NCBI GenBank assembly: GCA_003170275.1
Contig: PNAM01000079.1
Span: 104,017-168,016, forward strand
Length of the DNA: 64,000 nucleotides
DNA from: Myxococcales bacterium
GTDB lineage: Bacteria; Myxococcota_A; Polyangia; Palsa-1104
Reading direction: 5' to 3'
The notes under the pieces are model-generated. The model saw only the letters and a list, made by a program, of their open reading frames with translations, did not search any database and was not told where the DNA came from. The stretch's first letter is position 1. Every line of letters begins with the position of its first letter. This document shows positions 54,768 to 63,916 of the stretch, piece by piece. Position numbers and translations under genes: made by a program.

Positions 54768-56075
54768 CTACGCGGGCGGTGATGCCCTGACGGTGCGCGC
54801 CGCGTGCTCGTCGGCCGCGTCAATTCCCCACCACGACTGCGGCGCCGGCTGTGTAACTCCGTTGTGGTCCCTCTCCCAGCCCTGAAGCGCGCCACGGTAG
54901 CCAGCGATCAGCGAGATCAGGGCGGCCAACATTGTGCGAGCGACGGCGACGCGGCGGATGTCGCGCGGGAAATCGTTCTTGCCGTCCGCGTTCATCAGCG
55001 CTTCATGGGTGCAAAGTTGGCGGTCCTTCTTCAGCGTTTCCAACTGCTCTGGCAGGAGCTTGAGTCCGAACTTGGCAAATGCGCTCTCGACGCGGCGGGT
55101 CGTAACCTTCTCGGGCTCGTTGATCTTGACGAGATAGCTTCGAGCCAGGGCCTCCAGGGCGGTGTGCAGGTCCAGGCATTCCATGTCGATGATCGAGCGC
55201 TCGCCCGCTTCGACGTAGTAGATCAGCGGGACGCGCATGGCGCGGTCTTGGTGGACTGCATCGCTCACCTTTGCGAACAGCGGCACCACCCACGTGGGCT
55301 CTGTCGGCACGAGGGGCATCGGGGTAGGAGGCGCCGGTTGGACTCGATGGCCGGCGTCGTCACCGATCCTCTCGCCGAACACTTCGACAACAACACCACG
55401 TTCATCCATTCCCATCAGATGGTCGACGCGGATGCGCGTTCCAAGCACGAACGCCAGCACCAAGAAGTCGTCGATCATCGCAACGTGGTCTGGAGCAGTT
55501 CCGTCGGTGAAGATGAGCACGTCGCACGCTTTTGCCACGTTGAAGCAGTCCATCAAGACTGCGTAGCGGTACCGGCCGGTAAGAAACAGACCGACGCGCC
55601 CCTGGCCCTTCACCCCGAGGTTGGGCGACAAGCGGCCCACGACGCCGTGCGCCCGCGCCACCCACACCTTGGGCGTCGGGCCCGGCCGGTACCAATGCCA
55701 AGCAAAGCTAGTGAAGCTCGCATCGCTCCTGACTAGCCCCTTCGAGATGGTGCCGCCGCTGCTCTCGACGAAGCACTGATCGCTCTCAATCACCGAACCA
55801 TCGGCGAGATGCCGTTTCAGCGTTCCCCTACTCTCGTCGGTATTCGGTGTGCGCGCCCCTAGCACGTCGTACGTGGCGGCGACATGCAGTTCATCGCCGT
55901 CAAGTTTCACGGCGACCGAAGACGCAGCCTGCTCCAAGCCGTTCCACAGAAGCCGGTCGACTCTGGGAATTGGTGGTGGCGCCTTGATCGGCGCGGCCTT
56001 GAACCGTGCCACCCAGTCGGCGATCTCCGACGGCACTTCATCAACAGGACGCGCCTGCGACTGCACTTGCGACAT
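54768..56075 (-). CDS. unknown protein with HEPN-like C-terminus
   Basis: 435 residues from ATG 56075; ATG 56096 is also possible. The N-terminal ~290 residues are a soluble mixed alpha/beta domain of unknown family. Residues ~300-420 are helical with LDLHTALEALARSYLV, then KKDRQLCTHEAL, an R-x4-H motif as in HEPN ribonucleases, and IAGYRGALQGWERD, a pattern seen in ApeA-like HEPN proteins. The family call is tentative. The 222 bases between it and the kinase operon hold no gene that I can support. Confidence 0.5.
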   Translation of the reverse strand: MSQVQSQARPVDEVPSEIADWVARFKAAPIKAPPPIPRVDRLLWNGLEQAASSVAVKLDGDELHVAATYDVLGARTPNTDESRGTLKRHLADGSVIESDQCFVESSGGTISKGLVRSDASFTSFAWHWYRPGPTPKVWVARAHGVVGRLSPNLGVKGQGRVGLFLTGRYRYAVLMDCFNVAKACDVLIFTDGTAPDHVAMIDDFLVLAFVLGTRIRVDHLMGMDERGVVVEVFGERIGDDAGHRVQPAPPTPMPLVPTEPTWVVPLFAKVSDAVHQDRAMRVPLIYYVEAGERSIIDMECLDLHTALEALARSYLVKINEPEKVTTRRVESAFAKFGLKLLPEQLETLKKDRQLCTHEALMNADGKNDFPRDIRRVAVARTMLAALISLIAGYRGALQGWERDHNGVTQPAPQSWWGIDAADEHAARTVRASPPA

Positions 56076-56133
56076 AGGTGGAAGCCTAGCAGCCATCAAG
56101 CCAAGACGACACGCGACGGCGGCAGCTTGCCCG

Positions 56134-56441
56134 TCACTGAAGCGTGGGGTACGCCTGCTCGATGTCCCACATCAGCAGCACGGGATCGGCTGGCTTGAGG
56201 AAGCCGACGCCATCTAGACCCTTGAAAAGGGGCGTGCCCTGAAGCGGATGCTGCGCGCCCATTACCAAAACGGGTACCAGCTTCTTGAACTCGGCTTCCA
56301 TTGCCTTGCAGTAGATCCAGCGCTTGCCCGTCAAGGCGCTGGCGTTCTCGCTCCACATTCGTGCGGCGTTCTCCTTGGGCTCGCGGTGGCGGCGGCGATC
56401 GCGGACATCGTCGGGATTCCTCGACCCCGGCGAATCATCAT
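56134..56441 (-). pseudogene. small unknown gene, probable 2-base frameshift
   Basis: Translation from ATG 56441 or 56438 gives MMIRRGRGIPTMSAIAAATA and stops after ~38 codons. A second frame encodes WSENASALTGKRWIYCKAME to the stop at 56134 without a good start. A TG dinucleotide slip at TGTGG (56354-56359) would join them. The upstream gene's stop overlaps the start. Unrecognised. Confidence 0.4.
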
Positions 56442-56713
56442 CCTTGCGACGCTGGCGCAAGTGCCCTGACGCTTGCCAACACGAGCGCAACGCTGACGCG
56501 CGCCGCACCGACGTCGCCAGCTTCGAGCGAGCCGAGGGCCCGCTCAAGCTCGTCGACGAGCTGGGGTACCGTACCCCGCGTCGGTGTATCCCCTGGTATT
56601 GTTTGGCGGTGATCGGCGGAGTCATTCGAGAAATCCCCTGCAGTTTCAACGTCTTTTGGCCGTTCAGGATCCTGTGGGTAAAACCGTGAGGGTTCGACTC
56701 CCTTCTTTCGCAC
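56438..56713 (-). CDS. short island-end reading frame overlapping attR
   Basis: Open for 91 codons. The first ~16 codons are the antisense of the tRNA repeat (KGVEPSRFYPQDP), a known artefact of frames crossing tRNA genes, so the true start must be later if the gene is real. The last part (VPQLVDELERALGSLEAGDV) is a plausible amphipathic helix. Its stop overlaps the next start (TGATG). Unrecognised. Confidence 0.3.
   Translation of the reverse strand: MRKKGVEPSRFYPQDPERPKDVETAGDFSNDSADHRQTIPGDTPTRGTVPQLVDELERALGSLEAGDVGAARVSVALVLASVRALAPASQG
56663..56713 (+). repeat. attR: second 51-bp copy of the tRNA-Leu end
   Basis: Identical to 38181-38231. It is not a tRNA gene, because the 5' half is absent. 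It separates the old island from the second integrase and so acts as the right end of one element and the left end of the next. Confidence 0.92.
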
Positions 56714-56730
56714 TCAGCCTCGGCAAATCC

Positions 56731-57771
56731 TCATCGTTTCCGCGTTTTTTTCTTCCTCGCCGACTTCCTGGCCTTCGCCTCTGTGGCCAGTATGTGGCCA
56801 GAATCGGCGTTCACAGCGTCCAGCACCTGCTCCGCAGCGTGCTCCGTTGGCCGGATATACAGGTTGGTCGTAGAGACGTTCTTGTGACCGGCGAGGTATG
56901 CGATGCCGGCCAAGTTGGTGCTGTTCTCCGCTAGGAATGTGAGCCGAGAATGCCGGAAGTCGTATGGCGAGATTCGCTCAGCCTTCTCCGGTGGCAGCTC
57001 GGCCTTGGCTGCGGCCTTGTGGAGAAGGTTTCTGTGGTCATGCCTGCCGAAGATGAGTCCGATGTCTGGACACACAGAATCGAGTGCCGCGCGCGCGCGG
57101 TCAGTAAGCGGCAACCGCCGACCGAAGCGTGCCTTGTCGATCTCGTCGCGGATGAAGAGTCCGTCTGTGCCACGCCTGTAGTCCTCCGGCGCGCACAGCT
57201 TGTCCAGTGTCTCCGGTCGCAGCGCCGTCTCCCACGCGATGATGAATCGCGCGCGCACTGGATAGGGGCGCGGCGCGCGCGGCGCATGGTGCCACTCTGG
57301 GAGATGTACCAAGACGGCGTTGATCTCGTCCTCGCGGAATACTAGGAAGCGGTTCTTGTGCGGTCGCGACGTGTCCGGCGTACCGACGCTCGACCTTGGC
57401 GGCGACACGACGACCGGAACTTCGTCGATCAACGTCTGGCGCGCCGAGCGCGACGTCGCCTCGACCGAAGCCGTGCTGTCGACCACCGTCGAGCGGAAGC
57501 TCCGCACCGCGATCGACGAGGCCGAGACGGCACACGAGGCCCACGACGTTGACGGCTTGGCGTCGCTCCTGAGCTGCCCGGCCTCCACCTTCTGGAGATG
57601 CTTCAGGTCGAGTTGCATCTCCTCGGCCGCCCTCTCAAGCGTCCATCCACGACCGTGACGTAGCTGCCGGACCCGCAGGCCGAGCGCTTTCGCCTCACGC
57701 CGGAATCGCGGCGTCTTCCTCACGGCATTGGCGACCGTGTCCTTCTCCTTGCGGGGCGGACGGTGAGGCAT
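56731..57771 (-). CDS. tyrosine integrase with N-terminal HTH domain
   Basis: 346 residues. The N-terminus (LGLRVRQLRHGRGWTLERAA, then LKHLQKVEAGQ) is an XRE-type helix-turn-helix, rare in integrases. A Ser/Arg-rich linker (~75-140) leads to the catalytic domain, with ETALRPETLDKL (first Arg), ISPYDFRHSRLT (second Arg) and LAGHKNVSTTNLYIRP (Gly-His and catalytic Tyr). The linker has the strong G/C in third positions of real coding DNA. The stop lies 18 bases from attR and the gene reads toward it, so it should act at that site. Confidence 0.88.
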   Translation of the reverse strand: MPHRPPRKEKDTVANAVRKTPRFRREAKALGLRVRQLRHGRGWTLERAAEEMQLDLKHLQKVEAGQLRSDAKPSTSWASCAVSASSIAVRSFRSTVVDSTASVEATSRSARQTLIDEVPVVVSPPRSSVGTPDTSRPHKNRFLVFREDEINAVLVHLPEWHHAPRAPRPYPVRARFIIAWETALRPETLDKLCAPEDYRRGTDGLFIRDEIDKARFGRRLPLTDRARAALDSVCPDIGLIFGRHDHRNLLHKAAAKAELPPEKAERISPYDFRHSRLTFLAENSTNLAGIAYLAGHKNVSTTNLYIRPTEHAAEQVLDAVNADSGHILATEAKARKSARKKKTRKR

Positions 57772-57852
57772 GTCGCCGACGGTCGAGGAAGATAGACCAC
57801 GGGGTTGTGTTCTGGGATTGAGAGACTCAGGCTGCGGCGTGCTGCGACACGA

Positions 57853-58302
57853 TCACAGCTTCTTGTGAGCGAGGCTGTTCAGGCGGTTGATCAGCTCCAC
57901 TCCGTTCACCAGTTCCAACCGCGTCGGCAGGAGCGGAGCGATGAGCCTGTCGGTGGTGATGTTCGGAGCGAAGTCCGAGGTCGTGGTTACCAGTCCCTTT
58001 GAAGCGGCGAGGTCACTGCCGAGCACGCCCATGAGAGCCCTGACATCGTTCGCCGACACCAGATTCCCCGGCGAATAAGCCTTCACCTGGTCGATGATCC
58101 GAACGCTCAGCACGCCGTGCTTCACCGCGATCACGTCCCGACCGAGATCCGCGCTGCGCGGGGTCAGCGTCACCTCGTCGAACCCCGCCGCCTTGTACCA
58201 GCCCGCGATTAGCTCCTCCCACTTCCTCGGGTCGATCTGGTGAACTGCGCCCGGGTCCCTCCCCACCAGCTTCGCGTCCTCCCGCTTAACACTTCCAGGC
58301 AC
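57853..58302 (-). CDS. Mrr-like restriction endonuclease domain protein
   Basis: 149 residues. The PD-(D/E)xK fold of the Mrr type is seen: WEELIAGWYKAAGFDEVTLT, SADLGRDVIA (catalytic Asp) and RIIDQVKAYS (QxK). Then VRALMGVLGSDLAASKGLVT, which is the typical helix-strand close of the family. Mrr-type enzymes cut modified or foreign DNA. It stands alone without a methyltransferase partner. It may be a truncated form of a longer protein. Confidence 0.78.
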   Translation of the reverse strand: MPGSVKREDAKLVGRDPGAVHQIDPRKWEELIAGWYKAAGFDEVTLTPRSADLGRDVIAVKHGVLSVRIIDQVKAYSPGNLVSANDVRALMGVLGSDLAASKGLVTTTSDFAPNITTDRLIAPLLPTRLELVNGVELINRLNSLAHKKL

Positions 58303-58400
58303 AGCGAGAACAGGCGGACTGGAGCCTTGACCTGCTTGCTGTCGTTGCTGTGCCGCGCGCCCTACTGCTTCGCCCGCGTCGACCCGTGTATCATCGGCGA

Positions 58401-59288
58401 ATGCAACCTTGGCCCGACCTTTCTCTCGCCGCCTGGCGGGAGACCTACGCGACGCTGCTGCTTTACGCGCAGATCGTCGGCAAGATCCGCCTGGCGCTGA
58501 CTCCGAGGATGAACGAGTGGTGGAACGTCCCTCTCTACCTGACGACGCGCGGCCTCACGACGTCGCCCATGCCGTATCGTGATCGCACGGTCTCGATCGA
58601 TTTCGATTTCATCGAGCATCAACTGCTCATCCAGGACAGCGACGGACGTTCGCGCACGCTGCCACTGGTGGCACGCCCAGTCTGCGACTTCTACCGCGAG
58701 GTCTTCGCACATCTCGCGGCGATGGACGTCCACGTCGAGATCAATGTAACGCCGCAGGAATGCCCTGTGAGCGCCGGCTTCGTCCATGACGTCGAGCATT
58801 GCAGCTACGACCCCGGCCACGCGCACCGGGTCTGGGAGGTGTTGCGACGAGTCGAGCCGGTCTTCCAGATTTTCCGGTCCCAGTTTCGCGGCAAGTGCAG
58901 CCCGGTGCACTTTTGGTGGGGAACTTTCGACCTCGCGGTCTCTCGATACAACGGACGACGCGCGCCCGTTCGCAAGGGGCTCGTCGAGCGGGTGGCGTAC
59001 GACGAGGAGGTCATCTCGCTCGGCTTCTGGCCAGGCGATCCGTGGACGGGGGCGACCGAAGCGGCGTTCTACTCCTACACGGCGCCCGCACCTGCCGGCG
59101 TCGAGGGCCAGCGTGTGCGCCCCGCGGCCGGGTTCTTCAGCGACAAGCTGAAGGAGTTCCTGCTCCCGTACGACGACGTTCGCCGTTCGCCTGATCCCGC
59201 CAAGGCGATCCTGGAGTTCGCGCAGAGCACCTACGAGGCGGGGACGACGCTGGCCGGCTGGGACACCGCCGCGCTGGTGTACCCGTAA
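58401..59288 (+). CDS. DUF5996-family protein
   Basis: 295 residues from ATG 58401. Matches the DUF5996 pattern: WPDLSLAAWRETYATLLLYA, GKIRLALTP, NEWWNVPLYLTTRGLTTSPM, HFWWGTFDLAVSRYNGR and the acidic VAYDEEVISLGFWPGD. No function is established for the family. It is divergent from the Mrr-like gene. Confidence 0.85.
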   Translation: MQPWPDLSLAAWRETYATLLLYAQIVGKIRLALTPRMNEWWNVPLYLTTRGLTTSPMPYRDRTVSIDFDFIEHQLLIQDSDGRSRTLPLVARPVCDFYREVFAHLAAMDVHVEINVTPQECPVSAGFVHDVEHCSYDPGHAHRVWEVLRRVEPVFQIFRSQFRGKCSPVHFWWGTFDLAVSRYNGRRAPVRKGLVERVAYDEEVISLGFWPGDPWTGATEAAFYSYTAPAPAGVEGQRVRPAAGFFSDKLKEFLLPYDDVRRSPDPAKAILEFAQSTYEAGTTLAGWDTAALVYP

Positions 59289-59341
59289 TCCGGCCCGCCC
59301 CCTTCATTGCTATTGTCTCCAGACATACCAAGGGAAGCGAC

Positions 59342-59407
59342 ATGAACCCTCTCACGACCGCGTTGACTACGACGATCGCAACGCTGCTTCTCGAGCTTGG
59401 AGCTTGA
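59342..59407 (+). CDS. 21-residue reading frame abutting the DUF6151-like gene
   Basis: ATG 59342 preceded by AAGGGAAG. Encodes MNPLTTALTTTIATLLLELG plus Ala, then TGA. The next gene begins on the following base. It may be a coupled leader peptide or chance. No codon-usage evidence separates the two. Confidence 0.35.
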   Translation: MNPLTTALTTTIATLLLELGA

Positions 59408-60028
59408 ATGATGCTAGACGCTAACCTCCGCTGCCGTTGCGGTGAGGTTCAAGGGCAATTGAAGGACGCGTCGCCGCGAGCGGTGAATCGCGTCGTCTGC
59501 TACTGCGACGATTGCCAGGCATTCCTGCACTACTTGGGTCGCGCCGACCTCCTCGACGCGCACGGCGGAACCGACATCGTACAGGTCGCACCCGCATCGC
59601 TCGTGTTCCGCCGCGGAATGGAGCACATCGTCGGGTTGCACCTGACGCCCAAGGGCCTCTACCGATGGTATGCGGGATGCTGCAAGACCCCCCTCGGCAA
59701 CACGGTCAGCCCAGCCGTCCCATTCGTGGGGATCGTCGCTCAGGTGTTCGATGCTGGCGCTGAAGGCCCCGACGAGCTCTTCGGTAAGCCGACTGGTGCC
59801 ATCCAGGGTAAGTACGCAATCGGCTCCGCCCCCGCAGGCTCAACCGGATTGAACGTGCTGCTGTTGGCTCGCGCGATTGGCAAGGTGCTCGGCTGGCGAC
59901 TCCGCGGAAAGGCGTGGCCACACCCGTTCTTCGATCGGACTACGCGTGCTCCGATTCGCCCGTTGACCACCCTTTCGCCAGACGAGCGCGCTGCACTGCG
60001 CCCGCTCTGCGGCCCGCGCCCGGCGTAA
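59408..60028 (+). CDS. DUF6151/GFA-like Cys-rich protein
   Basis: 206 residues. Begins with a zinc-type Cys set (LRCRCGEVQG, VCYCDDCQAF) and CCKTPLGNTVS, as in glutathione-dependent formaldehyde-activating (GFA) and DUF6151 proteins. The C-terminal half is different from classical GFA. It probably binds zinc and a small thiol, but the reaction is unknown. It is translationally close to the 21-residue frame. Confidence 0.8.
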   Translation: MMLDANLRCRCGEVQGQLKDASPRAVNRVVCYCDDCQAFLHYLGRADLLDAHGGTDIVQVAPASLVFRRGMEHIVGLHLTPKGLYRWYAGCCKTPLGNTVSPAVPFVGIVAQVFDAGAEGPDELFGKPTGAIQGKYAIGSAPAGSTGLNVLLLARAIGKVLGWRLRGKAWPHPFFDRTTRAPIRPLTTLSPDERAALRPLCGPRPA

Positions 60029-60152
60029 CCACTGCCTATCCCGAAGTCTCCGTTCCGAACCTAGACCGATTTCAACTTCTGGAATTTCGAAGCATTGAGT
60101 TTCTGGCTGCGCGCCCAGCTTCGACAGGGATTGAGAAAGCTGCTCACCATTC

Positions 60153-61985
60153 TCAATGCAATGATGCGCTCGAACAGGTCGTGGAACGCACTTCCAGCGA
60201 GCAACGCTCAACGGCGCCGACGATTGGCTCGTCGGTGACGACGAGTGCAGGAGTCTCGGCGGCGTGGTCGCGGCGGTGATCCTTGGCGATGAGGACGTAG
60301 ACGGCGGGGACGATGAACAGGGTGAACAGAGTCCCGATGGTCATCCCGCCGACGAGAACGATGCCGATCGAGTTGCGAGCGGCCGCGCCGGCGCCGGACG
60401 CGCACCGCCTCGAGCTTGGCCAGACCTTTTTCCTGCTGCGCGTTGGCGAACTCGACGATCAAGATTCCGTTCTTGGCCACCAGCCCGACCAGCGTCACCA
60501 GCCCGACCTGCGAATAGATGTTGAGCGTGGTCGTCCAGCCCTCGGTGAGCGGGAAGCGCAACCCCGGCGGCCCGGCGAATTTCAGGAAGGTGAAGATCAT
60601 CGCGCCGAACATCGCCAGCGGCACCGAGCCGGCCAGGATGACGAACGGATCGCGGAACGAGTTGAACTGCGCCGCCAGCACCAGGAAGATCAGCACCAGC
60701 GCGAGGCCCATCGCCGGCAAGAACTTTCCGCTCTCCTGCCTGAGCTGGCGCGACTCGCCGGTATAGTCGACGCGGTAGCCGGGCGGCAAGACGCGCGTCG
60801 CCGCGTCCTCGAGCACGCGCAGCCCACCGTCGAGCGAGCGCGGCGCCAGCCCGGAGATCTTGATCGCGTTGAGCTGCTGAAAGCGATTGAGCGTGCGCGG
60901 CTCGACGCCCGCGCGCACCGTCGCCACCGCGCCGAGCGGCATCACCTGGCCGTTCGGCCCGCTGACGTGAATGTCGGCGAGCTGATCTTGCGTGAGCCGC
61001 CCCGCTCGCTCGATCTGCGCGATCACCTTGTAGCTGCGCCCGTCGATGTTGAAGCGGTTGACGAAGTTGCCGCCCAGCATCGACGACAGATCGGCACCGA
61101 CCTGCTGCAGCGTCAGTCCCATCGACGCCACCTTGTCGCGATCGATCACGATCTCGGACTTCGCCTGATCGATCCGCACATCAGTGAGAGGAGGGAACGC
61201 GAACTGCCCGCTCTTGACCGCCTCCAGCACCAGCTTCTGCGCGTAGCCGATCAGCTCGTCGTGGCTCGCGGTCGACGCGATCACGAACTCGACGGGAAAC
61301 GTCCCCGCGCTCGGCAGCGCCGACGGCAAGAACGCGGGCGCGCGAATTCCCGGAATGCGCGACAGCTTGCCGAACACCTCCTCCTGGATCGGGAAGATGC
61401 TGCGCTTGCGCTCTTCCCACGGCTTGACCAGCATGCCGCCGAAGCCGCCCGCCGGGAAGGTCAGCTGAAAGCTGTGAACGAACTCGGGCGTGTCCATGAA
61501 GATGCGATTGACCGCCGCGGTGTACGGCGCCAGTTGCTCGAGCGTCGCGTTGGGCGGCACGTCGATCGCGCCGAAGATGATGCCTTGATCTTCATTGGGC
61601 GCGAGCTCCGCCGGCGACAGCATATAGAGCGGCACGACCATAACGGTCAGCGCGATCCAGACGGTGTAGACCACGCCGCGCCGCTGGAGCGTGCCGGCGA
61701 GCGCGCGGTCGTAGGCGCGCTTGACCGCGGCGAAGGTCGCGTCGACGGCGCGCGCCATTGCGCCGTGACCATGCTCGGCCTTGAGCAGTCGCGAGGACAT
61801 CATCGGCGACAGCGTGAGCGCGACGATTCCGGAGATGAACACCGCGCCGGCGAGCGTGAACGCGAACTCGCGGAACAGCGCGCCGGTCAGCCCGCCTTGC
61901 AAACCGATCGGCAGGTAGACCGCCGCCAGCGTAATCGTCATCGCGACGATCGGCCCCACCAGCTCGCGCGCGACCGAAAGCGAGT
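60153..61985 (-). pseudogene. truncated, internally deleted RND efflux permease
   Basis: Homology starts mid-protein at ARELVGPIVAMTITLAAVYL, so the first ~40% of a ~1040-residue RND pump is lost. It then continues through the second porter domain to EKGLAKLEAVR, where about 30 codons are missing; the reading resumes in another frame at ASGAGAAARNSIGIVLVGGM and goes on to VPAVYVLIAKDHR and a stop at 60153. The loss of the essential helix-4 charges and the deletion mean no function is possible. It marks this part as decaying. Confidence 0.85.
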
Positions 61986-61989
61986 TCGG

Positions 61990-62378
61990 TCGACCAGCGG
62001 TGCGTTGAGAATCGGTGCCCACGTCCAGAATCGTCGCGGTTTGGGATCGGTACCTCAATCGCTTCAACCGTTGCCAGGTGAGTGACGGCGCCAGGATTGC
62101 GAAGAGAGGTCGGTGAGTAGATCGCTACAGACGAAACCGCTAACTGGCGCGGCTGAGCCTTCGCGAGAGGCAGGTAGTAGCAACGCTCCCGGGTTATCCA
62201 GGCGAGATGATCGGCAGGGTTGTCTCCGCGGAGCACACCGATGAGAACGATCCTCGCGGCAAGGGTGCGCCAGTCGTGTGCGCGCTCGATTGCAGAGTGT
62301 CGGGGAGCAAGATCGGCGAGCTGCCAACCAAGGCGCCTCGACCCGGCACGACCGCCACACTTCCGCGGAAGGTTCGCC
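61990..62378. other. intergenic stretch with no supported gene
   Basis: About 390 bases between the truncated pump and the peroxiredoxin. No frame shows convincing coding text, and no transposase, tRNA or clear terminator is seen. It contains the broken edge of the RND gene. Confidence 0.5.
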
Positions 62379-63104
62379 CTACATCTTCGCCAGGTAGCCT
62401 TCGAGGGCCTCGGCCCCTCCGACGTACTTGCCGTCGATGAAGACTTGAGGGGTCGTGCTCTTTCCGCTCACCGCCCGCAGGCTCCGCGGCGACGACGCGA
62501 CCTCGTCGTAGGCCAGGCTGTGCTCATCGAGGAGCTTTTTCGCCTTGGTACAGAATGCGCAACCCGGTTTCGTGAAGAGGAGCACGTCGGCGGGTGCCTT
62601 GGCCTTCGGATCGACGTACCGGAGCATCGTGTCGGCGTCGGACACATCGTACGGATCGCCGTCGACCTCGGGCTCGATGAACATCTTCGTGATCGTCCCG
62701 TTGTCGACGAGCATCGAATACCGCCACGAGCGCTGGCCGAAGCCGAGGTTCCTCTTGTTGTCGACGAGCATGCCCATCTTTTGGGTGAACTCGCCGTTGC
62801 CGTCGGGCAAGAACGTAATGTGCTCCGCGTCCTCGACCCTCGCCCACTCGTTCATCACGAAGGCGTCGTTCACCGCGACGCACACGATGGCGTCGATCCC
62901 GCGCGACGTGAACGCGTCCGCGAGCTCGTTGTAGCGCGGCAGATGACTGCTCGAGCAGGTCGGCGTGAACGCGCCCGGAAGGGCGAAGACGACGACCTTC
63001 TTGTTCGCGAAGACGTCGTTCGTGGTCACGTCCTTCCACTGATCGTCGACGCGCGTGTGAAACGTGACATCCGGAATGCGCTGCCCTTCGAGATTCTTCA
63101 ACAT
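62379..63104 (-). CDS. peroxiredoxin-glutaredoxin fusion (PGdx-type)
   Basis: 241 residues. The N-terminal part is a Prx5-type peroxiredoxin (PGAFTPTCSSSHLPRY with the peroxidatic Cys); the C-terminal part is a glutaredoxin with KPGCAFCTKAKKLLDEH and TTPQVFIDGKYVGG. The fusion reduces peroxides using glutathione directly. It is common in proteobacteria and is a complete gene here. Confidence 0.92.
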   Translation of the reverse strand: MLKNLEGQRIPDVTFHTRVDDQWKDVTTNDVFANKKVVVFALPGAFTPTCSSSHLPRYNELADAFTSRGIDAIVCVAVNDAFVMNEWARVEDAEHITFLPDGNGEFTQKMGMLVDNKRNLGFGQRSWRYSMLVDNGTITKMFIEPEVDGDPYDVSDADTMLRYVDPKAKAPADVLLFTKPGCAFCTKAKKLLDEHSLAYDEVASSPRSLRAVSGKSTTPQVFIDGKYVGGAEALEGYLAKM

Positions 63105-63261
63105 GTCTTCTCCGCTTTCAGGTGCGTGCCGTTCAGGTGCGTGCTGTTTCGAGCATCGAGTTTGGCGCTTGCTTCCCGCAGGGCCGTGCGAAGCCCCTCG
63201 TCGACGGTGGGGTGATAACCCAAGCCCGGCCTTCTACTTTTGAGGTCGGCGCCGGGACCTG

Positions 63262-63894
63262 TCAGGGCCTCACGAACCGATAGGCGAAGCGATCGGTCTC
63301 GCCCTTGATCGAGGGATCGAACACCTTGATCGAGTGCGGATCGTCCTTGTTCGCGAGCATGGTGCTTTGCGCGTCCAGTACGAAGCCGGCCGCCTCCACC
63401 TCCTCGCGAACGGATGCAGGCTCAATCCGATGCAGCGACTGGGCGTCGCTCGTGCCGGCCCCGACGGCGGCGGCGTGGTCTACGATGACGTAGGACCCAC
63501 CGGGCTTCAGCCGCTCGTAGACAGCTCGATTGAAGTGAGCCGCCGTCGCGCCCCTGGCCTGGATCAGCGCTGTGTGGAGATCGTGGTAGAACAGGTGCAG
63601 CCATAGGACATCCGCTGGTTGCTTGGCCTCCGGCATCGCCACGAGGTCCGCCGAGACGGCTTCGACGTTCTCTCGGCCCGGCTCCTTCGCAAGCGTCCGC
63701 ATGCGGCCGACCGGATCGTTCTTGAAGTGGGCGACTTCGGCCGGCACGAAGCTGTAGACCCGTCCTTCGGGTCCCACGACGTCGGAGAAGAGACGGGTCC
63801 AGTCGCCGTCGCCTGGGTAAACGTCGATGACGGTGGAGCCCGCATCGACTCGTGCGAACCGGATCAACTCGGATAGCTTGGATTGGTCGTACAT
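63262..63894 (-). CDS. class I SAM-dependent methyltransferase
   Basis: 210 residues. Motif I is VIDVYPGDGDWTRLFSDVVG, and LKPGGSYVIVDHAAAVGAG is the post-motif strand. The region after VLWLHLFYHDL fits a small-molecule methyltransferase. Similar proteins are often called exported methyltransferases, but no signal peptide is visible here. The substrate is unknown. Confidence 0.82.
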   Translation of the reverse strand: MYDQSKLSELIRFARVDAGSTVIDVYPGDGDWTRLFSDVVGPEGRVYSFVPAEVAHFKNDPVGRMRTLAKEPGRENVEAVSADLVAMPEAKQPADVLWLHLFYHDLHTALIQARGATAAHFNRAVYERLKPGGSYVIVDHAAAVGAGTSDAQSLHRIEPASVREEVEAAGFVLDAQSTMLANKDDPHSIKVFDPSIKGETDRFAYRFVRP

Positions 63895-63916
63895 CGGGAT
63901 ATCCTTTACGCCAGCG

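Larger units (their letters stand above)
38232..56713. mobile_element. 18.5-kb tRNA-Leu genomic island, partly decayed
   Basis: Bounded by the two 51-bp repeats. Its gene content differs from the left side: many broken or partial genes, small orphan proteins and unrelated metabolic genes in mixed orientations. The only recombinase remnant inside it is the truncated gene at 38279-38542. No conjugation, phage structural or replication genes are seen, so it is a genomic island rather than a self-moving element today. Confidence 0.8.

Noticed and set aside
56438..56713. Protein text KGVEPSRFYPQDP at the start of a frame
   Set aside because: It is the antisense of the tRNA-Leu copy, a familiar artefact; the true start, if any, lies after it.
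57101..57544. Alternative frame in the integrase linker, suggesting a double frameshift
   Set aside because: The annotated frame has a much stronger G/C bias in third positions, so the linker is probably genuine.
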